64,000 nt of DNA from NCBI GenBank assembly GCA_016800925.1, contig JABCPU010000008.1, positions 248,001 to 312,000 of the forward strand. The letters run 5' to 3'. Every line of letters starts with the position of its first letter. Positions within the stretch are counted from its first letter, which is position 1. Positions 11,736-23,555 of the stretch are shown here, piece after piece. Below the pieces are notes generated by a model. It made no database searches. It was not told where the DNA came from and was given only the letters and a program-made list of their open reading frames with translations. The position numbers and the translations under genes were made by a program. The DNA comes from Suillus spraguei (Eukaryota > Basidiomycota > Agaricomycetes > Boletales > Suillaceae).

Positions 11736-12880
11736 TTTTTGTTGAGTATTGGGTATTTGTACGTCACAATGTAACATCTCACAACCTATGGAAACATTTG
11801 TCTTCTGAAAGTGTTTCTGGAAATAACTATGACTAGGGTCGTAGTTGAACGTTCGAATGTTAGCTATCGCTGTTCCACGAAGATACCCTCCACTTGCCCC
11901 AAATCGTGAGACCACATACCTAGCGTAGACTGACACAAATATCTAGGCATCTATATTTAGAAATGGTAACAATAAGGGATGAATGTCCTTAATAATAAAT
12001 CTCGCGGACACCGATTGTTCAAGGTCTTCCATGAGATGTGTGCTCGTGTCTGTGCCGATACCAGCGAACCGTTACCATGGATAGCTTAGTTACAGACCGT
12101 CAATGTTTTGATCACCCACATATATAACATTAACCAATGACAATTCGGAGAGAAGGAGAGCTACTCACAGAGAAGTTGATGGTCTAGTAAACAGGTACGT
12201 CGCGCGTGTGCGGCCGTCGGGTCCTTGTTTCGGAGTGCGCCCCCAGGGAACGAGACATTACACGACCCGGCCACATTGTCGCCAGCTTGTCAAGTGTAGT
12301 TAAACGTGGTTTCAAGTTGAAACGTCACCTCGAAATCAAATACAAGCTTACCATTCAGCCCCTCCACCCGGGCAGATTTTCCCGCCTGGGTAAGCCAGCA
12401 GGGTTCAGTTAATTAAAAATGACTAGAGGGGGTAAGGGCGTGGTGGCGGAATGACTCGTAGCAAGGTAATTGCTACAAGATGAATTACATGAATGATCAC
12501 ACCAACAGAGAAGGATGTGGCGCATGAGGTGGCATGATGCGTCAGACAGTGATAATCATCCAGCTACTGGAAGCATCTATACTGGCTGCAAGTATCACTT
12601 GTTGATATTTTTTGATGGCGTTATAAATGCGAACGTTCAATTTTTGAATGCGAAAAGTACGCCTGTGTTGCTCTTGAGTTATGTAGCACATACCAGAACT
12701 ATTACTGGTCGTGGGACACGCATGATAGGCTGAGTCACAGAACACGTATGACGAAAGAATATCAAAAAGACGTTTTCACATAGATACAAGAAGACGACAA
12801 TGCATCACGCGCGACGCCCTTCAAGCGGAGTGAAAATTGACGATTACATAAAAATACAATAATGGTATTCTTCAAGGGCA
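11736..12880. other. AP1-type 3' flank duplicated behind AP3
   Basis: Paralogous to about 4760-5790: shared segments include ACGTTCGAATGTTAGCTATC near 11850, GTGCGGCCG near 12208 and ACAAGAAGACGAC near 12786. No gene is seen. Confidence 0.6.
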
Positions 12881-12884
12881 GAAT

Positions 12885-13245
12885 GGCAATTGCCGGTAGT
12901 AGGTCGTTCGTCCTCTTCGAAAAAATAATCACCAAAAGGTTCCCATCATCAATGCAACTACTGTTCGACATGTGTAGAAGGTCGCGATAACAGACACCTC
13001 GAACATATTCATATTCTTGACTAGAATGCTTCCCCTGCAGCCCTAGACCAGGCTCGCTCAGAAGTCCGTAACTGTCTTGCCCCAAAGAACGGAAATCAAG
13101 CATTGCTACTCCCACCTATCCCAAATGCAGATTCTGCTTCATCCGAGCCTCCGTCAACTACAACTAATGCTCCACAGAAACGGAAGAACCTCTTTGGGTA
13201 GAGCAACAACACGTGCAAATTTCAAATTGTTTCGGTGAGTTCAAG
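12885..13245 (+). mobile_element. hAT transposase 5' fragment (BED-finger region)
   Basis: The frame reads QCNYCSTCVEGRDNRHLE and later NQALLLPPIPNADSASSEP and KRKNLFG, matching the N-terminal part of the hAT relic at 24495-25680 (opposite strand). It carries an in-frame TAG and a deletion around 13200 where the other copy reads VDLPVTPEQ. It ends at a GTGAGT splice donor. Its insertion explains why the AP3-AP4 spacer is longer than the others. Confidence 0.65.
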
Positions 13246-13396
13246 TATCACTGATCGTTGACTGCCTTCTGACTGCATGAATATTTAAACCAGATTGTCG
13301 TTCATGCTAATATATCATTCTCGGTTGCGGTGTTTCTTGATGAAATTCGACTCTCGTATCAAGCGCCATCACGTTATGTACTCTCACATTCAATTA

Positions 13397-13572
13397 TGGA
13401 TAGCGAAGTTGCGCGGATCCACATCGAGGACATCACACGCCTCAAGGAACGCAAAAGGCTTACATATTCGCTGAACCTTGAGGACATGACTGGACACCGA
13501 GGTTCTGCGGACAAACTCCTTGAAATTTCGTCAAGGACAAGGCTTCTCGATGAGGTGCTCGCACATAATGTA
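13397..13572 (+). other. Exon-like ORF in the AP4 upstream block
   Basis: An open frame starts MDSEVARIHIEDITRLKERK and runs to RTRLLDEVLAHN, immediately followed by a GTATGT splice-donor-like sequence. The last 12 codons recur upstream of AP2 (about 5985-6020) and AP3 (about 9130-9165) and inverted near 17940. It may be an exon of an unrelated gene caught in the duplicated unit. I do not recognise the family and cannot show that it is expressed. Confidence 0.3.
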
Positions 13573-14202
13573 TGTACAGCACTTGGGACCGTTATAACAC
13601 GAGTGACTATATAAGCCTGCTGATTCCAGATCCAGGAGTCACAGACTGATGTGCACCACATATTTACAATATGTACTGGTTTCCTTCGTGGTCGAGGAAC
13701 GACGCTGTAGTCATGCCTCTAGTGAAAATTTCCCGGTTGCATATATGAACCATTGGACCATCATGATGGGTCCGATGTGATTCAGAAGTTTGCCAGCTTC
13801 GTCTTATTGAATTCCATTCCATGGTTTTGTGCCAAGCTGGCAAATGGCGTCAGTTCAACTCGGTGTTCAGGCCCGGGACAACCGTGAGCAGGGACAACCC
13901 TGGGCAACTGCTCTCCTCAGCCACGTTTGCTACACTAATGTTGGCAAAGATGTTCTGCCAAGATGTATTCATGATAGGCGAGTATCTCTATGGAAATGAA
14001 CGTGATGCAAGTCAACGAACCATGGGTAAACAGGCGAATTGTAAATTCGTGCCGTTGGTGATCAAAAGCAAACCTGTTGTCACATTTCATCGGGATGTCG
14101 AATCCTTGCACTCATGTTACAACTGTCTCGTCATCGCTTTTTCGAGGGGACATTTCATACGTATCTAAGGTGCTCAATGTGTCATTCACATTCTCTAGAA
14201 CA

Positions 14203-14209
14203 TATATAA
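14203..14209 (+). promoter_or_regulatory. TATA box of protease AP4
   Basis: TATATAA followed by TGGGCCACTGA, 44 nt before the ATG. AP5 and AP6 share this second promoter version. Confidence 0.6.
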
Positions 14210-14246
14210 TGGGCCACTGATCGTAACAACTACTTTCCAGTCAGCC

Positions 14247-15722
14247 ATGTTCCCCGCTGCATCCATGCTAATACTTCCGAGTCTTCTCCTGGCTTTGTCA
14301 ATCACGGGATCTCCCGTTGAAGTTCGCAATTCCCCCATCACCCTCTCTATTGTCAGGAGGCAAAACTTCACCAGTGGTACTAATAACCTTTTGCAGCATG
14401 ACAAAGCTCGCGTGGCGGCCTTTGGAGATTCCCTCGCGCGCAGGCCTAGTAGCAGACCTGTGATAAACACTGATGTAGGCTACATCGCAGTAGTTGGGAT
14501 TGGCAGCCCCCCCACAACTTGTAAGTTCAACACTGCGAAAACATGCGGCTGTTAATGTATTATTGAAGATAACTTGCTCGTTGACACTGGTAGCTCAAAC
14601 ACATGGGTTGGCGCTTCCAGTAAGTACGTGGTAACGCGCACCAGCGTCAACACCGGTCAGCCTGTGGAGGTCGGCTATGGTACTGGTTCCTTTGCTGGTA
14701 TGACATACAACAATATCACAAGTTGAAAATGCCTACGATTATCTATAGGAACTGAGTACCTCGACACCGTCACTCTCGGTAGTGGGGTAACCATCACCAA
14801 ACAATCGATTGGCGTTGCTTCTACTTGGTCGGGCTTCGGTGGTCTTGACGGTGTCCTTGGCATAGGGCCTGTAGACTTGACAGAGGGTACCCTAACAAAA
14901 TTACCGTCCACGACGATCCCGACTGTCACCGATAACCTGTACAAGCAAAGCACCATTCCTCATCACGTTGTCAGCCTCTTTTTCGAGCCCAGCAGCCCGA
15001 AGACAGAGACAAAAGGAGAGCTCATCCTCGGTGGAATTGACACTACCAAATACACCGGCGACATTGCATACACGTAAGCTGCTCTAGCTCCTACTAGGTT
15101 GATCCAGACTGATAGTAACTGTTTTTTTCAGTCATATCACCACCACCAAGCCTGCATCAACCTATTGGGGTATCAATGAGAGCATTACCTACGGCTCCGA
15201 GACAATCTTATCATTTACTGCAGGTATTGTCGATAGTGGCACCACCTTTATTTTCATTGCCACTGGTATGTATCTAGCGTGCAGCGAGTAGTAATGGTCT
15301 GATCAGCATTCGATAGATGCCTTCACCAAGTACCAGTCTGCAACCGGCGCTACTTTGGATAAGGCGACTGGTTGTCTCACCATTTCCTCTGTCCAATACG
15401 ATGCCCTCAAAGACCTGGATTTCCGTATTGGAAAGGTACGTCATTTCTGTCGGCCCTGACACCCGTTGTTCACTATTTTGCACAGGAAATTTACTCTCTC
15501 ACTCCTAACGCCCAAATATGGCCTCGTTCCCTCAATTACCAAATTGGTGGTGATAGCGGTGTCATATATCTCGTCGTTAACGACCTTGGCACGCCCAGTG
15601 GCCAAGGGTATGACTTTGTTAATGGCTATGGATTCCTCCAGCGTTTCTACTCTGTGTTCGATACCAGCAACTTCCGCGTCGGCTTTGCCAAAACCTCATT
15701 CACTGATGCCACCACCAACTGA
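14247..15722 (+). CDS. AP4: secreted A1 aspartic protease, polyporopepsin-like
   Basis: Six exons: 14247-14520, 14569-14697, 14749-15073, 15132-15265, 15317-15435, 15486-15722 (405 residues). First catalytic motif DTGSSNTW, flap GYGTGSF, second motif GIVDSGTT (the DSG form, common and active in the family). The signal peptide is longer and starts MFPAASMLILPSLLLALS. The propeptide differs (QNFTSGTNNLLQHDKARVAA), while the mature domain ends GFAKTSFTDATTN. The gene groups with AP5-AP7 by its promoter version and by KTETKGEL in exon 3. No TGACTC box is visible upstream, unlike its neighbours. Confidence 0.92.
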
Positions 15723-16319
15723 TGTGGAATTTCAAAAGTACATAAAGGACCATTTTTCAGACGCAAAGTAGCATGCGGATTTGAAGGCTGTACGGAGTCT
15801 TAATAGGCTATGAAGGTCTTATTCCTTGCTAGGGTTCGCGTATGATTAGATCATAGGAATAGTATTAAGATGCGTGAAGTCTCCCCCGTTTAGAGTATGG
15901 TAACATGTTTTTAATACGACTGTACACCTAATATACATCCGGGAACATGCCACAATAATAGCTTATCGACTTCTCTTGCCGGTGATTCGGACAAGTGTGC
16001 AGATGTGACCCAGACGCAATGACAAATCCTAACAAGCGGTTAGGTCAACATCCTCGACACCACTGCCACCTGCGCGGTACAGTTATCACAAATGAGAGGG
16101 ACAACGACGAGCTGTCATAGATGCAGTCGAAGGCAGCAGAGTACACATGGAAAGCTGTGAGTGACGGTAAGATCTTTTAAATGTTTTCGAAAACTCCATG
16201 TATACCGCAAATTATAGAACAACTAGATTATTCCATTTTCATGTCCCAGGCTGCGGTAGCTCAAAAGCACCTGCTCGTTCACCTCATCAATCCTATTTTT
16301 CTCGGACATTATTATATCA
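15723..16319. other. AP4 3' flank, paralogous to the AP6 3' flank
   Basis: About 16030-16215 matches about 23905-24355. Inside is a short coding-like block, RRAVIDAVEGSRVHMES followed by GTGAGT (16105-16165); its partner at 24230-24297 reads CRAIIDAVEGNRVHMET and is also followed by GTGAGT. No full gene is seen. Confidence 0.5.
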
Positions 16320-17159
16320 GTCTGTATTAACCTAGTAGGAGCTGGAGTAGCTTACGTGTATGCAATGTTGTTGCCGGTGTACTTGGTAGCGCCAGTTCCA
16401 CCGAAGATGAGCTCTCTTTTTGTCTTTGTGTGCAAACTGCTGGACTCGAAAAAACACTGACAACGTCCTGAGGAATGGTGCCTTGGCTATACAGGTTGTC
16501 GGTGACAGTCGGGATCGTCATTGTCGATGAATTGAGTAAGGTACCCTCTGTCAAGTCTACAGGCCCCAGGCCAAGTACATGGTCAACATCAGAGAAACCC
16601 GTCGAAGTAGAAACAACACCAATCGACTGATTGGTGATGGTGATCCTACTACCAAGAGTGACGGTGTCGAGGTACTCAATCCCTATAGATAACCGTAGGT
16701 ATTTTCAATCTATGATATCATTGTAATGTCATACCAGAGAAGGAGCAGGACCATAGCCGACCTCCGCAGGCTGACCAGTGTTGATGCTGGTGCGCGTTAC
16801 CACGTAATTAATGGAAGCGCCAACCCATGTGTTCGAGCTACCGGTGTCGACGAGAAAGATAATACATTAGCAGCCGCATTTTTTCTCAGTGTTGAACTTA
16901 CAGGTTGGGGGAGGCGCCAACGCCAACTGAGATTATATCATATTTGGTCACAGGAGTGCTACCAGCATGAAGGCATATGCTGGGATATCTAAGGGCCGCC
17001 GCGCGAGCTTTATCATACTGTAAGAGGTTAACAGTACCATTGGAGAAGTTTAGCCTCCTGGCAATGGGGAGGGTAATGGGGGATTGCAAACTTCAACGAG
17101 CGATCCCATGATTGACAAAGCCAGGAGGAGAAGCATCAAGGATGCAGCGAGGAACATGG
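16320..17159 (-). pseudogene. Inverted, truncated aspartic protease pseudogene
   Basis: On the minus strand exons 1-3 are present and exons 4-6 are missing; homology stops in intron 3. The start is at 17159 (MFLAASLMLLLLALS). One base is missing in the propeptide near 17083 (VCNPPLPSPLPGG instead of RNSPITLPI), and one base is missing at the flap in exon 2. The second catalytic motif is not present. It is the only copy on the minus strand, with its own inverted promoter block to about 18125, so it stands head-to-head with AP5. Confidence 0.85.
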
Positions 17160-18446
17160 CTTACTGGAAAGTAATGAATGTCATAGTTAGTGGCTCATCA
17201 TCATATATGTGCTAGCGAACGGGTGGCAAGGTTGAGCATCTTAGCCACGCATGAAACCATCCCCCCTCGGAAAAGCCATGGCGAGATAGCTGCGGTCCAA
17301 GTCGCCACGAGTGCAAGGATTCGACTTCCTGATAAAATGGACAACAGGTTTGCTTTTGATTGCAAGCAGCAGGAATTCACTATTCGCGTGTTTACCCATG
17401 GTTCATTTCCACAGAGATACTCGTCGATCATAGATACATCTTGGCAGAGCGTCAGTTCCAAGGTTAGTGTAGTAAGCGTGGCTGAGGAGAGTAGTTGTCC
17501 AGGTTTGTCCTGGGCTTGATCATCGAGTTATTGAACTGACGCCGTTTGCCAACTTGGCACAAAACCATGGAATGAAATGATGCCATTAATAAGACGAAGC
17601 TGGCAAATTTTTGGATCATGTCGAACTCATCTCATCATGATGGTCCAATGGTTCATTTATACAACTGAGAAATTTTCACTGGACGCATAACTACAGTGTC
17701 GTTCCCTCGAGGCTCGACCACTAAGGTAATCAGTGCACACTACAACTTGAAACGTTATCACGTAGCGGCACACATCAGTCTCACTCCCATCTGTCTGGAA
17801 TCAGCAGGCCTATATGTGACATCCATGATAGTCGCCTACAGGTAATATTATCTAAGGGCCAAGAAATCTCAGACGGCACCATGTTCAAGTTATCACCATG
17901 ACGGTCCCAAATATTGTACATACATTATATTCAAGCACCTGATCGAAAAGCCTTGTCCTTAGAATTGGAAGTCCACTAGTAGATTGTCGATATTCGTTTG
18001 ATCCAGGTGGTAGACAATAATTCGAGGAATTTGGCACTGCCTCTGGACGTCGATGTTTGAGACTTGTTGACACGGCAAAGCCCGCTGTGACGGTCACGGC
18101 CTACCTCTGTTGTGACGCCTTTTCTGCTAGCTGTTGAATTGGTAAATGACATCAATTCAACAAGTCGACCATCTCGGGACAACCCTGGTTCCACCAACCT
18201 TGATGTTGATCGGCGAGCATCTCCTTGGAAAGGAACGTAACGCAAGCCAATGAACCATGGATAAACAGTTGAATTATAAATTCCTGCAGCTGCTACCTGG
18301 GGTCAAAAGTGAACTTCTTGCCACGTCTTGAAGTCGAATTCTTTGCACTTGTAGTGACTCGGACCGCAACTATCTCGTCATCGCTTTTTCGAGGGGGAAC
18401 ATTTCATACGTGACTAAGGTGCCCAACATTCGCATTCGCCAGCACA
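17160..18446. other. Back-to-back promoter blocks between the inverted pseudogene and AP5
   Basis: About 17160-18125 is an inverted copy of the upstream block seen before AP4 (compare 13680-14190). About 18130-18446 is the direct copy serving AP5, including TGACTC at 18355. Frames here (for example 17190-17519) are shadows of this repeated non-coding block. Confidence 0.6.
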
Positions 18447-18453
18447 TATATAA
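18447..18453 (+). promoter_or_regulatory. TATA box of protease AP5
   Basis: TATATAA 44 nt before the ATG at 18491. Confidence 0.6.
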
Positions 18454-18490
18454 TGGGGCCACTGAGTATGGCATTACCTTCCAGTGTGCC

Positions 18491-19960
18491 ATGTTCCCCA
18501 TTGCATCCTTGGTGACGCTTCTCCTCGTGACTTTGTCAATCACGGGTTCACCCGTTGAAGTTCGCAATTCCCCCATCACCCTCCCTATTGTCAGGAAGCT
18601 AAACTTCTACAATGGTACTGTTAACCTCTTGCAGCATGATAAAGCTCGCGTGGCAGCCCTTAGAAATCCCAGCACGCAAGGCCATGCTGGCAGCACTCCT
18701 ATGACAAACAATTATGCAACCTATGTCGTAGCAGTTGGCGTTGGCAGCCCCCCCACAACCTGTAAGTTCAACGCTGCGAAACTATGCAGTTGCTAATGTA
18801 TTATTGAAGACAATTTAATTGTCGACACCGGTAGCTCGAACACATGGGTCGGCGCTTCCACTAAGTACGTGGTAACAGGCACCAGTATTAACACTGGTCA
18901 GTCTGTGATTGTCCTTTATGGCAATGGCTTCTTTTCTGGTATGACATACACGTATACCAATATGATAAGTTGAAAATACCTACGATTATCTATAGGAACT
19001 GAGTACCTCGACACCTTCACGCTCGGTAGTGGGCTTACCATCACCAATCAGTTGATTGGTGTTGCTTCTACTTCGAGGGGCTTCACTGGTGTTGACGGTG
19101 TCCTTGGCCTGGGGCCTGTAGACTTGATCATACCAAATTCATCAAAAACGACGTTCTCGACTGTCACCGACAACCTGTATAAGCAAGGCACCATTCCTCA
19201 GGACGTTTTCAGTATCTTTTTTGAGCCCAGCAGTTCGAAGACAGAGACCAAAGGAGAGCTCACTTTTGGTGGAACTGACGCTACCAAGTACATCGGCGAC
19301 ATTGCATACAAGTAAGCTACCTCAGCTCCTACTAGGTCAATCCAGACTGATAGTAATTGTTTTTTTCAGTCCTATCACCACCACCCTCCCTGCATCGAGA
19401 TATTGGGGCTTCAACGAGAGCATCACCTACGGCTCCACAACAATCTTGTCCTCCGCTGCTGGTGTTGTCGAGACTGGCACCACCCTTATTTTCATTGCCT
19501 CCGGTATGTGTCTAGAGTACAGTGAGTGATGATGGTCTGATCAGCATTCGATAGATGCCTTCACCAAGTACCAGTCTGCAACCGGCGCTACTTTGGATAA
19601 GGCGACTGGTTATCTCATCATTTCCTCTGCCCAATACAACGCCCTCAAAAACCTGGATTTCCATATTGGAAAAGTACGTCATTTCTGTCGGCCCTGACAC
19701 CCGTTGTTCACTATTTTGCACAGGAAATTTACTCTCTCACTCCTAACGCTCAAATTTGGCCTCGTTCCCTCAACTCCCATATTGGTGGTAGTAGCAATGT
19801 CATATATCTCGTCTTTGTCAACCTTGGCACACCCAGTGGCGAAGGGTTTGACTTTGTTAGTGGTTACACATTCCTCCAGCGCTTCTACTCTGTCCTCGAT
19901 AAAACCAACTCCCGCATCGGTTTTGCCACAACCTCGTTCACTAATGCCATCACAAACTAA
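18491..19960 (+). CDS. AP5: aspartic protease paralogue with Asp-to-Glu at the second catalytic site
   Basis: Six exons: 18491-18761, 18810-18938, 18996-19311, 19370-19503, 19555-19673, 19724-19960 (401 residues). Every splice site and frame is intact. The first motif is normal (DTGSSNTW, Asp96), but the second reads GVVETGTT: Glu273 (GAG at 19470-19472) replaces the catalytic Asp. The flap is LYGNGFF instead of YG(S/T)G. Exon 3 is shorter and has lost the LTEGTLT block found in all siblings, reading LIIPNSSKTTFSTVT. Both catalytic aspartates are needed in this family, so the protein is probably inactive or badly impaired. The intact reading frame leaves open a non-proteolytic role or very recent loss. 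The in-frame ATG at 18410 is upstream of the TATA box and is unlikely to be used. Confidence 0.88.
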
Positions 19961-22031
19961 TAAGGAATTGTTGAAGTGCACAAAGGATCGTTTTTCAGAC
20001 GCAAAGCAGCATGCGGATTCGAAAGCTGTATGAACTCTTCTTAAATAGCCTATAGATTCGCTCAGGTTAGCGTATGATTATATTGTAGCTAGAGTGTCAC
20101 ATATGGTTAGGTTCCCCTCTGTTCACTATTTAGAGTATGATATCGGTAACGGCGCTCGGCCGCGCCAGTCCCCAACACATTGGTATAGAAATGGGATCGC
20201 CGTATCATCGTACCCAAGAGGATTCTCGCGCTTATCAATAGTCAGCCATCCATTAGCTACAGATGAAAGAGAAGACCAGCCATGGATGAACATTCAAGCG
20301 CAGTCAGCCATGTTGAAGGCATGGCATCGAGCACAAACACAAAGACATCAGAAATAAGTCAGCTGTGGGCCGTGGTGCAACATGCCATCAACAATGGACG
20401 AGCCAAATGGAAGATGATTCATGAATGAAGGTGCAGTCAGCCGTGTTGAAGACCTGACGAGCCGCAAATAAAATAAAACAGTCACCCATGTCAAAGAGCT
20501 GACCTTCAAGACAAGCGCATCAAGCAGTCATCTCACAATCCTCGTCGCCTGGCCCACCATTTTGCAAACGATGAGCTCGGTATGCACATTCTTCGACACA
20601 ATTTTTAATTTTGTACATGCTAATAGCTTCGTGTATTCACTCGATGAAGGCCAGTGCACAATTACAAAGGTTTCGATGCCACAGGCAAGTTTTGAAAAGT
20701 AATGCGTCAGAGTCGCCTATACGGGGCGCGTGTGAAGACTGTTCATACTGACGACCCGGAATCCTTCAGACAATATAAGCCCGGAGACATGAAATGGTGC
20801 CAGAAAGGCCGATGACCAATGGTTGTCTGTAGGTCAAGGGTCGGTGGCATGCAGGTGAAGCCAGGGGCCGGGAGGTGGGAATGCATGAATGCCAATCACT
20901 ACATATTCACATCAGTTGCACATCTTTGAAAGATTGGAAGAGATGCTCACTGGTTGAGTACGTGGGAGGAGACAACGTCATGCCAGGAATTATCAGAGGC
21001 GGAAGCCGGGACCCGAAAAATCCACAGAGAAGTTTACACACTCTCCCTACTAAAATGGGTGTCGGGGATGGTGGTAGCGGCGAGCCGCCAAGTCCCTGAC
21101 TCTGTTGTCTGTTTCATTTATGAAGTGAGCTGCAAAGAAAATAAAACCATCAGTGAATTGATGATTCCTTGATATTGCAGCCGCGAGAGGTATAGAAGGA
21201 TACAATTCTGCTCCTGCTAAATAATATCATGTATACTGCGAGTTGTAGATACCGGTGCATTTTGAACCCCGCTATATCCGCGGGGCTTATGTCAGCTTGT
21301 CAAGGACAAATATAGTAACTTGTCTGTTCCTGAACAGTCAAGGTGAAGATGAACTAAAATGCTTGTTGCGCAGCTTTCAGGTGGCCATTTCCGAGTGGAT
21401 GATACGTCAAATTTCGAAAATTGGTCAGGCTGAACCATGCGAAGATCTTCCAGGTGTGCTTCGATCGATCGAGCACACATCTTCAAGTTGCGTGCCCTCT
21501 TCCTAACGACTTCACTTGACACCAACAACCTCGTAAATCACGAATCTTGGCTGACACTACCAGAGGTTCCGTTGTTAGGAAACTCTTGATTTGAAACCAC
21601 GAGCAGAGGAGGAACAAATGATGGAGCACCCAACATCGATGAACTGGAAACCATGATACGAAAAAAAAAATATATGTGTGTGCAAAATTCAGACAGCAGC
21701 GTCTACAAGAACAAGATCGGAACCATCGGTTCAACAACTTGATCATCTCGGGACAACCCTGGCAATGCTTGCTCTACCAACCTTGACGCTGATGTTCTCC
21801 CAAGGTGTCTTCATGATCAGCGAGCATGTCCTTGAAGGTAAATGTAACGTGAGTCAACAAATCATGGCTAAACAGGCGAATTGTAAATTCCTGCCATCTC
21901 ACCACAATCTATCTAGAACTCGAATCCTTGCATTCGTGATGACTCGGACCGCGACTATCTCGTCATCGCTTTTTCGAGTGAGGACATTTCATATGTGGCT
22001 CAGGTGCCCAACATTCGCGTTCGCCAGCACA
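19961..22031. other. AP5-AP6 spacer
   Basis: No recognised gene. Around 20290-20520 a motif (GCAGTCAGCC(A/G)TGTTGAAG) recurs two to three times as imperfect direct repeats. From about 21740 the promoter block of AP6 begins. Frames near 20875-21172 and 21255-21528 have no recognisable domain. Confidence 0.5.
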
Positions 22032-22038
22032 TATATAA
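22032..22038 (+). promoter_or_regulatory. TATA box of protease AP6
   Basis: TATATAA 42 nt before the ATG, with TGACTC about 90 nt further upstream (21940). Confidence 0.6.
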
Positions 22039-22073
22039 TGGGCCGCTGAGCATGACACTGCTTTCCAGTTGCC

Positions 22074-23555
22074 ATGTTCCCCGCCGCACCCTTGTTGACG
22101 TTTCTCCTCCTGACTTTGTCAATCACGGGTTCGCCCGTTGAAGTTCGCAATTCCCCCATCACCGTTCCTATTGTCAGGAGGCTAAACTTCTCCAATAGTA
22201 CTGTTAACCTCTTGCAGCATGATCAAGCTCGCGCGGCGGCTCTTAAAGATCGCAGCAGGCTCCACCATGCTGGCTATACTCCTGTGACAAACTATGATGA
22301 TGTAATGTACGTCGCAGCAGTTGGCGTTGGCAGTCCTCCCACAATATGTAAGTTCAACGCTGAGAAAAATGCAACTGTTAATGTGTTATTGAAGACAACT
22401 TGATTGTTGACACCGGTAGCTCGAACACATGGGTTGGCGCTTCCACTGATTATGTGCCAACCAAGACCAGCATCAACACTGGTCAGCCTGTGGAGGTCAC
22501 ATATGGTTCTGGCTACTTTGATGGTATGACATGCATCAATATCATGAGTTGAAAATACCTACGATTATCTATAGGAACTGAGTACCTAGACACCGTCACT
22601 CTTGGGAGTGGACTCACCATCACCAAACAGTCAATTGGTGTTGCTTCTGATTCAGAAGGCTTCAGCTCCGGTATTGACGGTATCCTCGGTATCGGGCCCG
22701 TAGACTTGACAGAGGGTACCCTAACAAATTTACCGGAAACCACAATCCCGACTGTCACCGATCACCTGTATAAGCAAGGCACCATTCCACATGACGTCGT
22801 CAGTGTCTTTTTCGAGCCCAGCAGTTCGAAGACAGAGACCAAAGGAGAGCTCACCTTTGGTGGAACTGACGCTACCAAGTACACCGGCGACATTGCATAC
22901 ACGTAAGCTACCTCAGCTCCTACTAGGTCAATCCAGACTGATAGTCTTTTTTTCAGTTTTATCACCACCACCAACCCTGCGTCGACCTATTGGGGCATCA
23001 ATGAGAGCATCAAATACGGCTCCAAGACAATCTTATCCTCCACTGCTGGTATCGTCGATACTGGCACCACCCTTCTTTTAATTGCCACAGGTATGTATCC
23101 AGAGTGCAGCGAGTAATAATGGCCTAATCAAAATTCGGTAGATGCCCTCGCCGAGTACCAGTCTGCAACTGGCGCTACTCTGGATGAGGCGACTGATTTA
23201 CTCGTCATTTCTTCTGCCCGATACAAAACCCTCAAGAACTTGGACTTCTATATTGGCGAGGTACGCCATTTCTATCAGCCCTGAAGGCCTGGTACCCCTT
23301 GTTCACCATTTTGCACAGGAGACATACACTCTCACTCCTAACGCTCAAACCTGGCCTCGTTCCCTCAACTCCCAAATTGGTGGTACTAGCGGTCTCATGT
23401 ATCTCGTCATTAACGACATTGGCACGCCCAGTGGCCAGGGGCTTGACTTTATTAACGGCTACACATTCCTCCAGCGCTTCTACTCTGTGTTCGATACCGC
23501 AAACTCCCGCGTCGGTTTTGCCAAAACCTCGTTCACTGATGCCATCACAAACTAA
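22074..23555 (+). CDS. AP6: secreted A1 aspartic protease, polyporopepsin-like
   Basis: Six exons: 22074-22347, 22395-22523, 22575-22902, 22957-23090, 23142-23260, 23319-23555 (406 residues). Signal peptide MFPAAPLLTFLLLTLSITGS, propeptide SPITVPIVRRLNFSN, catalytic motifs DTGSSNTW and GIVDTGTT, flap TYGSGYF. The C-terminus GFAKTSFTDAITN resembles that of AP5. The residue before the first exon junction is Ile (SPPTI) where the other copies have Thr. Last intact member of the array; it shares its 3' flank with AP4. Confidence 0.92.

Noticed and set aside
15238..15250. Inactive second site in AP4 (VDSGTT)
   Set aside because: DSG is a normal active variant of the second motif in A1 proteases; only AP5 and the pseudogenes lose the aspartate or motif.
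18410..18490. Longer N-terminus for AP5 from the upstream in-frame ATG
   Set aside because: It lies upstream of the TATA box, has no signal-like sequence and is not conserved in the paralogues.
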